Below, piece by piece: positions 14,735-22,902 of a stretch of 44,053 nt of DNA; within the stretch, counting starts at the first letter, position 1; the number at the start of each line of letters is the position of its first letter. The notes under the pieces are model-generated. The model saw nothing but the letters and a program-made list of their open reading frames with translations, was not told where the DNA came from and did not search any database. A program made the translations under genes and the position numbers. Origin of the DNA: JBBIND01 sp037444075 (lineage in GTDB: Bacteria; Acidobacteriota; Terriglobia; Bryobacterales; Bryobacteraceae); NCBI GenBank assembly GCA_037444075.1, contig JBBIND010000030.1, positions 1 through 44,053 of the forward strand. Reading direction: 5' to 3'.

Positions 14735-17700
14735 ATGGTTTTTCGACTCACTTGCATCCTTCTCCTGCTCAGCGCCAGCCTGTTCGGGCAAGCCCAGAGC
14801 AGCGCCGGTGACCTTCGCGGGCGCGTCATCGACGCTTCGCAAGCCTCCATCGCGCGGGCCAAATTGACGATTACGGACCCGGAGCGCGGCCTGACCCGCT
14901 CCACCGAAAGCGACTTGCGCGGTGAATTCGCTCTCCCCTTGCTGCCGCCGGGAATCTACCGGCTGCGGGTGGAAGCCCAGGGGTTTGCCACCAAGACATA
15001 CGAGGCTCTAGAGATCCGCGTGGGCGACGCGCTCGACTTGTCCGTCGAGATGAGCGTGGGCGCGGTAACGACGGAAATCCTGGTAGAAGCCCTGGCACCG
15101 GTCGTGGAAACCGGCCGGTATCAGCAGGCCAACACCATTGAGAGCGCACGCATCCGTGACCTGCCCATCAACCGCCGAAACTATCTGGATTTCGTCCTGC
15201 TGGCTCCCGGAGTTGCGGACACAACCGACATGGCCGACGGCACGGATTACCGCGTGGCGCAGGCGCCTCACTCAGGCATCAGCTTCGGCGGAGGCGTGGG
15301 ACGTGGCAACGCCTTCTTCGTGGACGGCGTGGAGTTCTACTCCAACACCGGCGGGATTCGCCCGTCGGTGAGCCAGGAAGCCGTCCAGGAGTTTCAGATT
15401 AACCGGAACACCTTCTCGGCTGAGTTTGGCTGGGTGATGGGCGGCACCGTCAACATCATTACTAAGACCGGCAGCAACCTGCTCCACGGGAACCTGTTCG
15501 GTTTCCTGCGTCACCGGGACATCCAGGCCAGGAACTACTTTGACCCGCAGAAGTCATCCTTCACGCGCTCACAGGCGGGCGCCACTCTGGGCGGCGCCAT
15601 CAAGCCTGACAGAAGCTTCTTCTACGCGGCTTTCGAGCGCCTTGACCGGCAGGAAACGGCGTTCGTGCCCATCCTGCAGGACCGCTCCGCGTTCACCACG
15701 ATGACCGCCTCGCAGCGGGAACTGTTCGATTTCTTCAACGCCTCCGGACAACCTCTGTTGCGGGGACTCGCGGCACAAGCGTCACAGTTGCTGGTGCCCA
15801 ACAACAACCCCGTGGTGGTGAACACGTTCAGACGCAACAGCGGAGTGTTCCCCTTCGGGGAAGACTTGTCCATGCTCTCGCTGAGGCTGGACCACCGCTT
15901 CTCGGACAATCACAGCTTCTTTTTCCGGGGCAGCGTGGCCAAGAATCTCCAGGAGAACTCTCAGTTCGGCGCGCTGGTGGCTTTCAACCGCGGGCGCAGC
16001 TTCGACATTTGGGACAGCACGCTGACCATCCACGACACACTGATTCTCAGCCCGTCCTGGATTGTCGAAACCAAGGGCATGTTCAACTACGGCCGGTTCA
16101 ACATTATCCCCACGGACCCGAATGGCCCTGAGATCAACATCACCGGCTTCGGCTTCTTCGGCAGGGATATCTTCCTGCCATCGCGGAATGCCGAGCGCCA
16201 CTACCAACTGCTTCAGAACTGGAGCCACCACAGCGGAAAGCAGCATTGGAAATTCGGCTGGGACATCAATCCGGTGAGCAACCGCGGTGAAACGCATACT
16301 TTCATGAGCGGCCGGTTCGGCTTCGGCGAAGCCATCCCGCTGGCCAGCGTGCTCGTCAGCGCCACCGGCGACCCGACTTTCCCGGCAACTCTGGCCTCTA
16401 CGCTCACCGCGCTGGGACAAGCTCGCCTGATAGCGAACATGAGCGCCCCCATCAGCGCCTTGCAGGCGTACAGCCTGGGGCTGCCGACGTTCTATCAACA
16501 AGGCTTTGGAAACCCGGTTTGGACAGGCTGGTCCAAACGCTACGGCTTCTATGGGCAGCGCTCCTGGAATCCGCACTCCAAGCTGACATTGAACATCAGC
16601 GGGCGTTATGACCTGGAAGTCAACGAGCCCGTCCTGGGCACGGATAAGAACAACGTCGCCCCTCGGTTTGGCTTCTCCTGGGCGCCGACTTCAGACGGGC
16701 TGACGGTAGTACGCGGCGGCTACGGTATCTACTACAGCCCCACCAACCTCCAGATCGCCAACGTGGCGGATTCACTATCCGGAGCGCACATCCATCAAGT
16801 CCTGGTTCCGATCACAGGGGTGTCTTTCGTGACGAACCCGAGGACGGGCCGGCCGCTCACGTCATCGGATATCTACCAGGGCCTGTTGGCGCAGGGCGTC
16901 ATTGGAAGGCGCCCCATCGAGGCGGCTGACATCCTTCAATTCGGACTACGGCCCTCCGCCGGTTTTCCGGGGCGAGTCATCTTCGGCTCGGATCCTGTGG
17001 TGAACCCGTACGCGCAGCAAGCCAGCCTGGAGATCGAGCGCGCCATCGGCGACTACGCTCTCTCGGTGGGCTACAACTTCAATCGAGGCGCACACATCGT
17101 CCGGATCCTGGGACGCAACCTCGTCCGGACCGGAACTCTGCCGGATGGCAGACCCACCTTCACGCGCATTGACCCCACCATCCTTCAGAAGAACATCTTC
17201 GACTATGGCGCCAACTCCTTCTACCACGCCGGTATCGTGCAGTTGACCAGGCGCTTCAGACGTAACTTCGCCTTGAACGTTCACTACACCTGGAGCAAGG
17301 CGATCGACGAGGCTACGGATTTCAACTCGGACTTCTCGCCTCATGACCAATTGAACGCCAGAGCCGAACGCGCTTTGTCCTCGTTCCATCACGCACACCG
17401 TTTCGTCGCCAACGCGCTGATCGTCTCGCCGCTCAAACCGGGCGCGGGGCACGGATTGGCTCACGACATTCTTGGCGCCTGGAACATTTCCCCCATCATC
17501 CAGGCCAACTCCTGGCGTCCGTTCAATCCGCTGACCGGCGTGGACATTCTCGGCGATGGCTACACCACGAACAAACGCCCGCACATGGCCGGCCGCAACA
17601 TCGGGCAGGGTCCGAATTTCTTCACCTTCGACATGCGCGCCGCGCGCCGCTTCGGGTTGGGCCAGGACGGCAAGCTGAATCTCGAGTTCATCGCCGAGGG

Positions 17701-17878
17701 TTTCAACCTGCTCAACAGGACCAACTTCCGCACGGTGAATAACACTGTTGGGGACGTGCCGCTTTCCAGCCTGCCGAATCCGCTGCGCGCGGTTCGCGGC
17801 AGCCCGACGGCGCCTCTCTCCTACACCTCAGCTTTGGATGCGCGCCAGTTCCAGTTCGCGCTGAAGGTGCACTTCTAA
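14735..17878 (+). CDS. Oar-like TonB-dependent receptor with carboxypeptidase-regulatory domain
   Basis: This is a 1047-residue outer-membrane protein. Residues 1 to about 20 are a signal peptide. About 24-105 form a carboxypeptidase-regulatory-like beta domain (GDLRGRVIDASQASIARA, LPPGIYRLRVEAQGF). The plug domain follows (NRRNYLDFVLLAPGV, EAVQEFQINRNTFSAEFGW). The rest is a long beta-barrel ending in the aromatic residue F (LKVHF), as expected for outer-membrane insertion. This layout matches the Oar/TonB-dependent receptors that are greatly expanded in Acidobacteriota. They are thought to import large substrates such as glycans or peptides, energised by TonB-ExbBD, or to serve in adhesion. 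The ligand is unknown; the sugar-oxidising genes downstream suggest a carbohydrate, which is only inference from position. Confidence 0.92.
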   Translation: MVFRLTCILLLLSASLFGQAQSSAGDLRGRVIDASQASIARAKLTITDPERGLTRSTESDLRGEFALPLLPPGIYRLRVEAQGFATKTYEALEIRVGDALDLSVEMSVGAVTTEILVEALAPVVETGRYQQANTIESARIRDLPINRRNYLDFVLLAPGVADTTDMADGTDYRVAQAPHSGISFGGGVGRGNAFFVDGVEFYSNTGGIRPSVSQEAVQEFQINRNTFSAEFGWVMGGTVNIITKTGSNLLHGNLFGFLRHRDIQARNYFDPQKSSFTRSQAGATLGGAIKPDRSFFYAAFERLDRQETAFVPILQDRSAFTTMTASQRELFDFFNASGQPLLRGLAAQASQLLVPNNNPVVVNTFRRNSGVFPFGEDLSMLSLRLDHRFSDNHSFFFRGSVAKNLQENSQFGALVAFNRGRSFDIWDSTLTIHDTLILSPSWIVETKGMFNYGRFNIIPTDPNGPEINITGFGFFGRDIFLPSRNAERHYQLLQNWSHHSGKQHWKFGWDINPVSNRGETHTFMSGRFGFGEAIPLASVLVSATGDPTFPATLASTLTALGQARLIANMSAPISALQAYSLGLPTFYQQGFGNPVWTGWSKRYGFYGQRSWNPHSKLTLNISGRYDLEVNEPVLGTDKNNVAPRFGFSWAPTSDGLTVVRGGYGIYYSPTNLQIANVADSLSGAHIHQVLVPITGVSFVTNPRTGRPLTSSDIYQGLLAQGVIGRRPIEAADILQFGLRPSAGFPGRVIFGSDPVVNPYAQQASLEIERAIGDYALSVGYNFNRGAHIVRILGRNLVRTGTLPDGRPTFTRIDPTILQKNIFDYGANSFYHAGIVQLTRRFRRNFALNVHYTWSKAIDEATDFNSDFSPHDQLNARAERALSSFHHAHRFVANALIVSPLKPGAGHGLAHDILGAWNISPIIQANSWRPFNPLTGVDILGDGYTTNKRPHMAGRNIGQGPNFFTFDMRAARRFGLGQDGKLNLEFIAEGFNLLNRTNFRTVNNTVGDVPLSSLPNPLRAVRGSPTAPLSYTSALDARQFQFALKVHF

Positions 17879-17988
17879 CGGCTGTCCGCCGGGCAAGCCG
17901 CGTTCGGCAGTTTCAGACGGTTGACGCCAACTGCCCGCGCACGGATAGATCGCAGGGCTATTCGCTGAACAACGGCTGTCCGCCGGGC
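17877..17988. repeat. Two direct copies of an 18-nt sequence after the TonB receptor gene
   Basis: AACGGCTGTCCGCCGGGC occurs exactly at 17877-17894, overlapping the receptor stop codon, and again at 17971-17988, 94 nt later. The second copy lies just before the terminator hairpin. It may reflect a small local duplication; no function is evident. Confidence 0.6.
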
Positions 17989-18005
17989 CAGCCCGGTTGC
18001 GCATG

Positions 18006-18043
18006 ATGGCCGCCTCTCTCACGGGAGGCGGCCATTTGCTTTT
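18006..18043 (+). terminator. Rho-independent terminator after the TonB receptor gene
   Basis: ATGGCCGCCTC (18006-18016) pairs perfectly with GAGGCGGCCAT (18025-18035); a further G-T and a C-G pair leave a 4-nt loop. The stem is followed by TTTGCTTTT. This is the strongest intrinsic terminator in the window. It separates the receptor gene from the Tat-exported oxidoreductase gene. Confidence 0.75.
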
Positions 18044-18155
18044 GCGAGGGCGGTTGCGGCGAGCGTTCCGGGCGGCGGCGCGCACCCGGCGCGCCGTTCC
18101 ACAGGCAGGCAGACTTCAGGTAAACTCGGCTGTTGCTGCTGGAGGATCGAACCCC

Positions 18156-19358
18156 ATGAACCCTTCCGAATTGAACAGGCGGAGTTTTCTGCATGCGGCT
18201 GGCGCGGCGACGGCGATGCCGGCCGCTTCATACGCCCGCGTGCAGGGCGCCAATGACAGAATCCAGATCGGCGTGATCGGCTGCGGCGGCCGGGGCGTCT
18301 ACATCATGAAGCTGTTTCAAGGCGCGGGAGGAACCGCCATCACCGCGCTTTGCGACGTGTACGCAGCGCGCATCGACCAGGCCCGCCAGCACGCTCCGGA
18401 TGCCAGGAGTTTTGGCGATCATCGGGCACTGCTCGATTCCAGAACACTCGACGCAGTGATCATCGCCACCCCGGACCACTGGCACGCCGGCACGGCGATT
18501 GACGCGATGGAAGCAGGCAAGGACGTCTACATTGAAAAGCCGCTGACGCTACGGATCGAGGAGGGTCCTCAAATCGTCAGAGCCGCTCGCGTCAACGAGA
18601 GGGTGTGCCAGGTGGGTATGCAGCAGCGCTCCGGCCCGCATTACATACAGGCGAAAAACGAAATCATCGGCGCGGGCAAACTCGGCAAGATCACCTGGGT
18701 GCAGACCGTTTGGCACACCGGTGTGGGCGGCTCAGGACGCTCCATAACGCGGGAGAAGCCCTCGAATCTGGATTGGGCGCGCTACCTCGGTCCCGTGAAA
18801 TGGCGCGAGTGGCATCCGCCGCAGTACTTCCAATACCGCCACTATCTCGACTTCGGCGGCGGCAAGATCACCGATTTCTTCTGCCACTGGGTGGACGTAG
18901 TGCACATGTGCATGGATCGCGACGACCCCGTGACCGCTGTGGCGGCGGGCGGCGTCTACGCCAGCAAGGACGGCCGTGACGCGCCGGACACCATTCACGT
19001 CGCCCTGGAATACGCCGGAGGCTACACGGTGACCTTTGAATCGGCCACCGGTTCCGGCTTGCCGCCCTACGGGATTACTTTCTACGGGACTGAAGGAAGG
19101 TTGTTCATTGACCGCGGCCGCTACGAATTTCAATCAGCGGAGAAGGGCGCGTCCCCGGTGGTGGTGCGCACTAAGGGAGAGATTACAGTCCCGCACGTGG
19201 CGAACTTCCTGGAGTGCTGCCGCACGCGTCAGCGGCCGAATGGCGACGTCTACCTGGGCCACCGCTCGGCGATGGCTTCTCACCTGGGCAATATCGCTTA
19301 CATGCAGCAGCGCCGCATCCGGTTTGATCCCGCGCGCGAGGAAATCCTGCCGCTCTGA
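18156..19358 (+). CDS. Tat-exported Gfo/Idh/MocA family oxidoreductase
   Basis: From the ATG at 18156 this is a 400-residue protein. The start is supported by GGAGGA at 18141-18146, nine nt upstream. The N-terminus has a twin-arginine signal (NRRSFLHAAGAATA, R8-R9), so a folded protein carrying its nicotinamide cofactor is expected to be exported. The Rossmann motif IGCGGRG lies at 41-47. The conserved YIEKPLTL that binds cofactor and substrate is near 125, and a Gfo/Idh/MocA C-terminal domain follows (HYLDFGGGKITDFFCHWVD). Periplasmic members such as glucose-fructose oxidoreductase keep tightly bound NADP and redox-cycle sugars. The true substrate is unknown. It sits after a terminator and faces the sugar-catabolism genes on the other strand, 31 nt from their end. 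Confidence 0.92.
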   Translation: MNPSELNRRSFLHAAGAATAMPAASYARVQGANDRIQIGVIGCGGRGVYIMKLFQGAGGTAITALCDVYAARIDQARQHAPDARSFGDHRALLDSRTLDAVIIATPDHWHAGTAIDAMEAGKDVYIEKPLTLRIEEGPQIVRAARVNERVCQVGMQQRSGPHYIQAKNEIIGAGKLGKITWVQTVWHTGVGGSGRSITREKPSNLDWARYLGPVKWREWHPPQYFQYRHYLDFGGGKITDFFCHWVDVVHMCMDRDDPVTAVAAGGVYASKDGRDAPDTIHVALEYAGGYTVTFESATGSGLPPYGITFYGTEGRLFIDRGRYEFQSAEKGASPVVVRTKGEITVPHVANFLECCRTRQRPNGDVYLGHRSAMASHLGNIAYMQQRRIRFDPAREEILPL

Positions 19359-19389
19359 GGCAGGCAGGATTCCCCCGTCGCGGCTTCCA

Positions 19390-20556
19390 CTACAGGTCGA
19401 CGCCGGTGTCCATCCACTTGCCCTTGCGGGCTGATTCGATCACGGCGTCGCAGACTTTCTGTGTCTGCCAAGCATTGCGGAAATCCGGCTGGGTCGGCTT
19501 GCCAGCCTCCACGCCCTCGACGAAATCCGCCAGAGCATTCAGGAAGGTGTGCTCATAGCCGATGCAGGTGCCGGGGACCCAATAGCGGTTCATGTACGGG
19601 TGTTCGGAATTGGTGGTGTGGATCTTCCGCCATCCCGTCAGGTGCGATTCGGTCTTCTTGCCTGACTGCAGCTGCTTGTATTCGAAGAACTGCAAGTATT
19701 CGGGCTCTTCCAGGTCAAAGAACACGCTCCCATCCGCTCCGTTCAGCTCGAACGTGTTGTAGTTCTTGCGCCCGCGCGCATAACGAGTCGACTCGAAGGT
19801 GCCCATCGACCCGTTGGCGAATTCAGCCAGGAACATGCATGCGTCGTCGATGCCCACCTTTTCGACCTCGCCCTTGACGGCGTGCATGCGCTCTTTGACA
19901 AACGTCTCGGTCTTGGCCACCACGCGCGTGATGGCTCCGTTGAGCCACATGGCGGTATCGATGGAGTGCGCCAACAGGTCGCCCGTAACGCCGGAACCGG
20001 CCACCTTCACGTCCAGCCGCCACAGCGCGTCGCCACCCTGCGGCACGTCGGGGGAAATCGTCCAATCCTGAAGGTACGTGGCGCGATAGTGGAAAGGACG
20101 CCCGATGCGGCCCTCGTCTATGATCTGCTTGGCCAGGGCGATGGCCGGCACACGCCGGTAGTTGAACCAGCACATGTTGGCCACGCCTGCCTTCTCCACC
20201 GCTTCCACCATCCGCTTGGCTTCGCCGTCATCCATCGCCAGCGGCTTTTCGCAAAGGACCATCTTGCCGTTCCTGGCGGCTGCGAGAGCGATTTCGCAGT
20301 GAGCGATGTTCGGCACGCAGATGTCCACAACGTCGACGTCAGCGGCCTCGACCACTTTGCGCCAATCCGGCTCGGCCCGCTCATAACCCCACACATCGAC
20401 GAACTTGTTGGCCTTTTCAATGTTCTCGTCACAAATGACTTTGAGCACGGCGCGATGCTCGACAGGGAAAAAGTTGTTCAGTCGCCGGTAAGCATTGGAA
20501 TGAGCGCGGCCCATAAAACCGCAGCCAATTACCGCAACGCGTAGTTCTTTTGCCAT
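19390..20556 (-). CDS. Cytoplasmic Gfo/Idh/MocA family dehydrogenase
   Basis: This 388-residue NAD(P)-dependent oxidoreductase has an N-terminal Rossmann fold (VAVIGCGFMGRAHSNAYRR), the EKPLAMDDGEA motif near 110, and a C-terminal domain with GGDALWRLDVKVAGSGVTGDL and a histidine-containing segment (LLAHSIDTAMWL) that fits the catalytic region of inositol and glucose dehydrogenases. No signal peptide is seen. It probably oxidises or reduces a cyclic polyol or sugar. It begins 51 nt after the TIM-barrel isomerase gene on the same strand and is likely co-transcribed with it, the usual pairing in inositol-like and keto-sugar pathways. The exact substrate cannot be read from sequence. Confidence 0.92.
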   Translation of the reverse strand: MAKELRVAVIGCGFMGRAHSNAYRRLNNFFPVEHRAVLKVICDENIEKANKFVDVWGYERAEPDWRKVVEAADVDVVDICVPNIAHCEIALAAARNGKMVLCEKPLAMDDGEAKRMVEAVEKAGVANMCWFNYRRVPAIALAKQIIDEGRIGRPFHYRATYLQDWTISPDVPQGGDALWRLDVKVAGSGVTGDLLAHSIDTAMWLNGAITRVVAKTETFVKERMHAVKGEVEKVGIDDACMFLAEFANGSMGTFESTRYARGRKNYNTFELNGADGSVFFDLEEPEYLQFFEYKQLQSGKKTESHLTGWRKIHTTNSEHPYMNRYWVPGTCIGYEHTFLNALADFVEGVEAGKPTQPDFRNAWQTQKVCDAVIESARKGKWMDTGVDL

Positions 20557-20607
20557 GACAGGATCTCCTTCTTCACTCGATGTTCAAACCGGTAATCGCC
20601 GGCCAGC

Positions 20608-21555
20608 TCAGCCGTACTTGCTGATGAGCTCGTCCAGAACGGTCTTGCACTGCGCCGTAGCCGCCCAGGCGTCGGGCCAGAAGCACAAATCGATCGTCCA
20701 CCAGTCGTGCGGCAGGCGCGCCGCTTTGACCAGTTCTGGCATGATCTCGTCAAAGTTGATGAGGCCCTGGCCGAAGGGCGGATGGCTGCTGGTCTCGTCG
20801 TTGCCGCTGGCGTCTTTGTGGCAGCTGTTGTCAGAGTCAATCAGGTGAATGTGATTGATGCGGCCACTCAAAAACCGGATGTAGTCTACCTGCGTGGGGA
20901 AGACTTCCTTCTCGCCTTCCTGGCGGGCGCCCATCACCCCCACCATCTGCCCGTGGCAGGTATCGTACTGAATGCCGAAGTTCTGTTTGTCCACGGCGTC
21001 GTGAACGCGGACGGCGTCGCTGGGCTTGTTGAAAGCGAAGCCCGGCTCCACTTCCCAGGTCACGTACTGCCCGTTGCCGGCGGCGATATCGCAGCAGGTC
21101 TTCCACGTTTTGACGACGCGGTCAAAGGCGGTGTTGTAGTCCACCTCGCGCAGGATCGTCGGCGGTTGCACGCAGTCCACGCGGATGCCCTGGATACCGA
21201 GGTCCTTGGCGAACTCGGAGTTCTTCTTGAACTCGGCGATGTACTTGCTCTGGTCGCCGGTATTGATCAGCTTTTCACCCCACAGATTGGCGGCGATGCC
21301 GCTGAAGCCGAGACCCCATTCCGCCATTTGCGCGCGCAGTTGTTCACGCTGGGCTTTCTCCGGCATGGCGCCGCCCCATCCCTCGTCCGGTCCGCCGGGG
21401 TTGCCCGGGTTCGGATGCGGCGGAAAAGCTCCAAGTTCCACTCCGTCAAAGCCAAGTTCCTTGAGCTTGAGGCAAACCGTCTCAAAATCAATCGGGTTGT
21501 TGGCGTAAGGGCCAATCGTGTAGGCCCAGCTACCGATAGAAGTGCGTTTGCTCAT
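20608..21555 (-). CDS. Sugar phosphate isomerase/epimerase (xylose-isomerase-like TIM barrel)
   Basis: This 315-residue protein belongs to the AP endonuclease-2 / xylose-isomerase-like superfamily. It begins SIGSWAYTIGPYANNP and has typical barrel motifs: GFDGVELGAFPPH, a metal-ligand glutamate in TWEVEPGFAF, GIQYDTCHGQM and HIHLIDSDNSC, and a final FGQGLINFDEI. The superfamily uses a divalent metal for sugar isomerisation, epimerisation or dehydration (for example IolE, IolI and hydroxypyruvate isomerase). The start at 21555 follows AAGGGAAG on the complement. Its neighbour downstream is the Gfo/Idh/MocA dehydrogenase, so the two probably process the same sugar or polyol. Confidence 0.9.
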   Translation of the reverse strand: MSKRTSIGSWAYTIGPYANNPIDFETVCLKLKELGFDGVELGAFPPHPNPGNPGGPDEGWGGAMPEKAQREQLRAQMAEWGLGFSGIAANLWGEKLINTGDQSKYIAEFKKNSEFAKDLGIQGIRVDCVQPPTILREVDYNTAFDRVVKTWKTCCDIAAGNGQYVTWEVEPGFAFNKPSDAVRVHDAVDKQNFGIQYDTCHGQMVGVMGARQEGEKEVFPTQVDYIRFLSGRINHIHLIDSDNSCHKDASGNDETSSHPPFGQGLINFDEIMPELVKAARLPHDWWTIDLCFWPDAWAATAQCKTVLDELISKYG

Positions 21556-21584
21556 TGCTTCCCTTTCCGTTCAGTTGGAGATAG

Positions 21585-21600
21585 GCGGAGCGCGCTCCGC
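21585..21600. repeat. 16-nt perfect palindrome in the lactonase-isomerase gap
   Basis: GCGGAGCGCGCTCCGC is fully self-complementary and lies in the 102-nt gap between the lactonase stop and the isomerase start. A second hairpin, CCCGCG (21631-21636) with CGCGGG (21645-21650), is adjacent. Neither is followed by a T-run on the minus strand. The palindrome could be an operator or mRNA structure. Confidence 0.35.
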
Positions 21601-21657
21601 GACCTTCCTCTCATATCGCAAAGCCGCCGACCCGCGCAACTTCACGCGGGCGAGCCG

Positions 21658-22824
21658 CTATGGGCGCGCCGCGGCGAACCGCACGCAAACCGGGATGGGG
21701 ACTTTCAGCACGTCGCCGGTTGGCGTCAAGCGGCCCGTATTGCGGTCGATGCGGAACACGACCACCGAGCCGGAATTCTGGTTCGCCGCAAACAGGTAGC
21801 CGCCCGTAGGATCGATGGCGAAATTGCGCGGCGTGCGGCCCTGCGTGGGGACGTGCTCGACGAGCGTGAGTTTGCCCGTGTTGCGGTCGATGGCGAACAC
21901 CGTCAGGCTGTCGTGCCCGCGGTTGGACCCGTAGAGGAAACGGCCGCTGGGATGGACCACCACTTCAGCGGTCGTGCTGTCTCCGGTGAAGTCCTGCGGC
22001 AGCGTCTTGATGGTTTCGAGTTCGCGCAAGGCGCCCCGGCGGGCATCGTAGCGAAAAGCCGTTACCGTGGAGAACAGCTCATTGATGACGTAGGCGTAAC
22101 GCCCGTCCGGATGGAAAGCAAAGTGCCGGGGACCGGAACCAGGGCTTACTTTGGCAAAGGGCGGGTCATTCGGCTCCAGCGTCCCGTTAGCCACACGCAG
22201 CTTATAGACAAGCACCTGGTCGAGACCCAGGTCCGCCACCACTGCGAAGCGGTTGTCCGGGGAGATGTTAACCGAGTGGGCGTGCGGCCCTTGCTGCCGC
22301 TTCGGATTCACGCTCGAGCCGGAGTGCTGCATCACGGAAGCGGCTTCTTTCAGTCGTCCGTCGGCGGCAATGGGAATCGACGCGGCGTTGCCTCCGCCGT
22401 AGTTCGCCACGAGCAAACACTTCCCCGTGCGGTCAATGGCAAGGTGGCAAGGTCCCGTGCCGTGCGAGGCGACGGAGTTGAGCAGCGACAGCTTCCCCGT
22501 TGCCGGGTCTATCGAAAACGCGCTGACGGCGCCCGTCTTGCGGCCATCGAAATTCGAGATCTCGCTGGCGGCGTACAGAAAGCGCTGTCCCGGGTGAACA
22601 GCCAGAAACGAAGGGTTCGGCGTTTCAGCCGCCAGCCCAATCTCCGTCAGTTTGCCGGTTGCCGGCTGGAAACGCCACGCGTAGATGCCTTTGCTCTCCT
22701 GGCGCGTGTAGGTGCCGAAGTAGACGAAGTACTCGCCAGAGCCTGGCTGGGCGAAAAGCTGCGGGGTAGAGAACGCCGCTGCTCCGCATAAAAGCAGGGT
22801 CCCGATGGCACGTCGAATGGTCAT
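21658..22824 (-). CDS. Exported beta-propeller lactonase family protein
   Basis: From the ATG at 22824 this is a 388-residue protein with a signal peptide (TIRRAIGTLLLCGAAAFST). It continues with the seven-bladed propeller of the YbhE / 3-carboxymuconate cyclase / 6-phosphogluconolactonase family: YVYFGTYTRQESKGIYAW-like first blade, repeated FLAVHPGQRFLYAASE and FAIDPTGGYLFAANQNSG, GPHAHSVNISPD and GSGPRHFAFHPDGRYAYVINE. Family members hydrolyse sugar lactones; the exported forms are poorly characterised. The frame is open 21 codons further upstream, but those residues would hide the signal peptide, so the internal ATG was taken. It precedes the isomerase and dehydrogenase on the same strand and is divergent from the S9 peptidase gene. 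Confidence 0.88.
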   Translation of the reverse strand: MTIRRAIGTLLLCGAAAFSTPQLFAQPGSGEYFVYFGTYTRQESKGIYAWRFQPATGKLTEIGLAAETPNPSFLAVHPGQRFLYAASEISNFDGRKTGAVSAFSIDPATGKLSLLNSVASHGTGPCHLAIDRTGKCLLVANYGGGNAASIPIAADGRLKEAASVMQHSGSSVNPKRQQGPHAHSVNISPDNRFAVVADLGLDQVLVYKLRVANGTLEPNDPPFAKVSPGSGPRHFAFHPDGRYAYVINELFSTVTAFRYDARRGALRELETIKTLPQDFTGDSTTAEVVVHPSGRFLYGSNRGHDSLTVFAIDRNTGKLTLVEHVPTQGRTPRNFAIDPTGGYLFAANQNSGSVVVFRIDRNTGRLTPTGDVLKVPIPVCVRFAAARP

Positions 22825-22902
22825 GGCATTATCAGAACTCAAGCGGGCAAGGAAAGCAACCGGCGCCACGGCGCTTCGGGCTATCATAAACGGAAACTCC
22901 TT

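Noticed and set aside
20707..22791. A 694-codon open frame on the plus strand across the isomerase and lactonase genes
   Set aside because: It is antisense to two genes with clear family motifs, has no recognisable domain, and long antisense frames are expected in GC-rich DNA.
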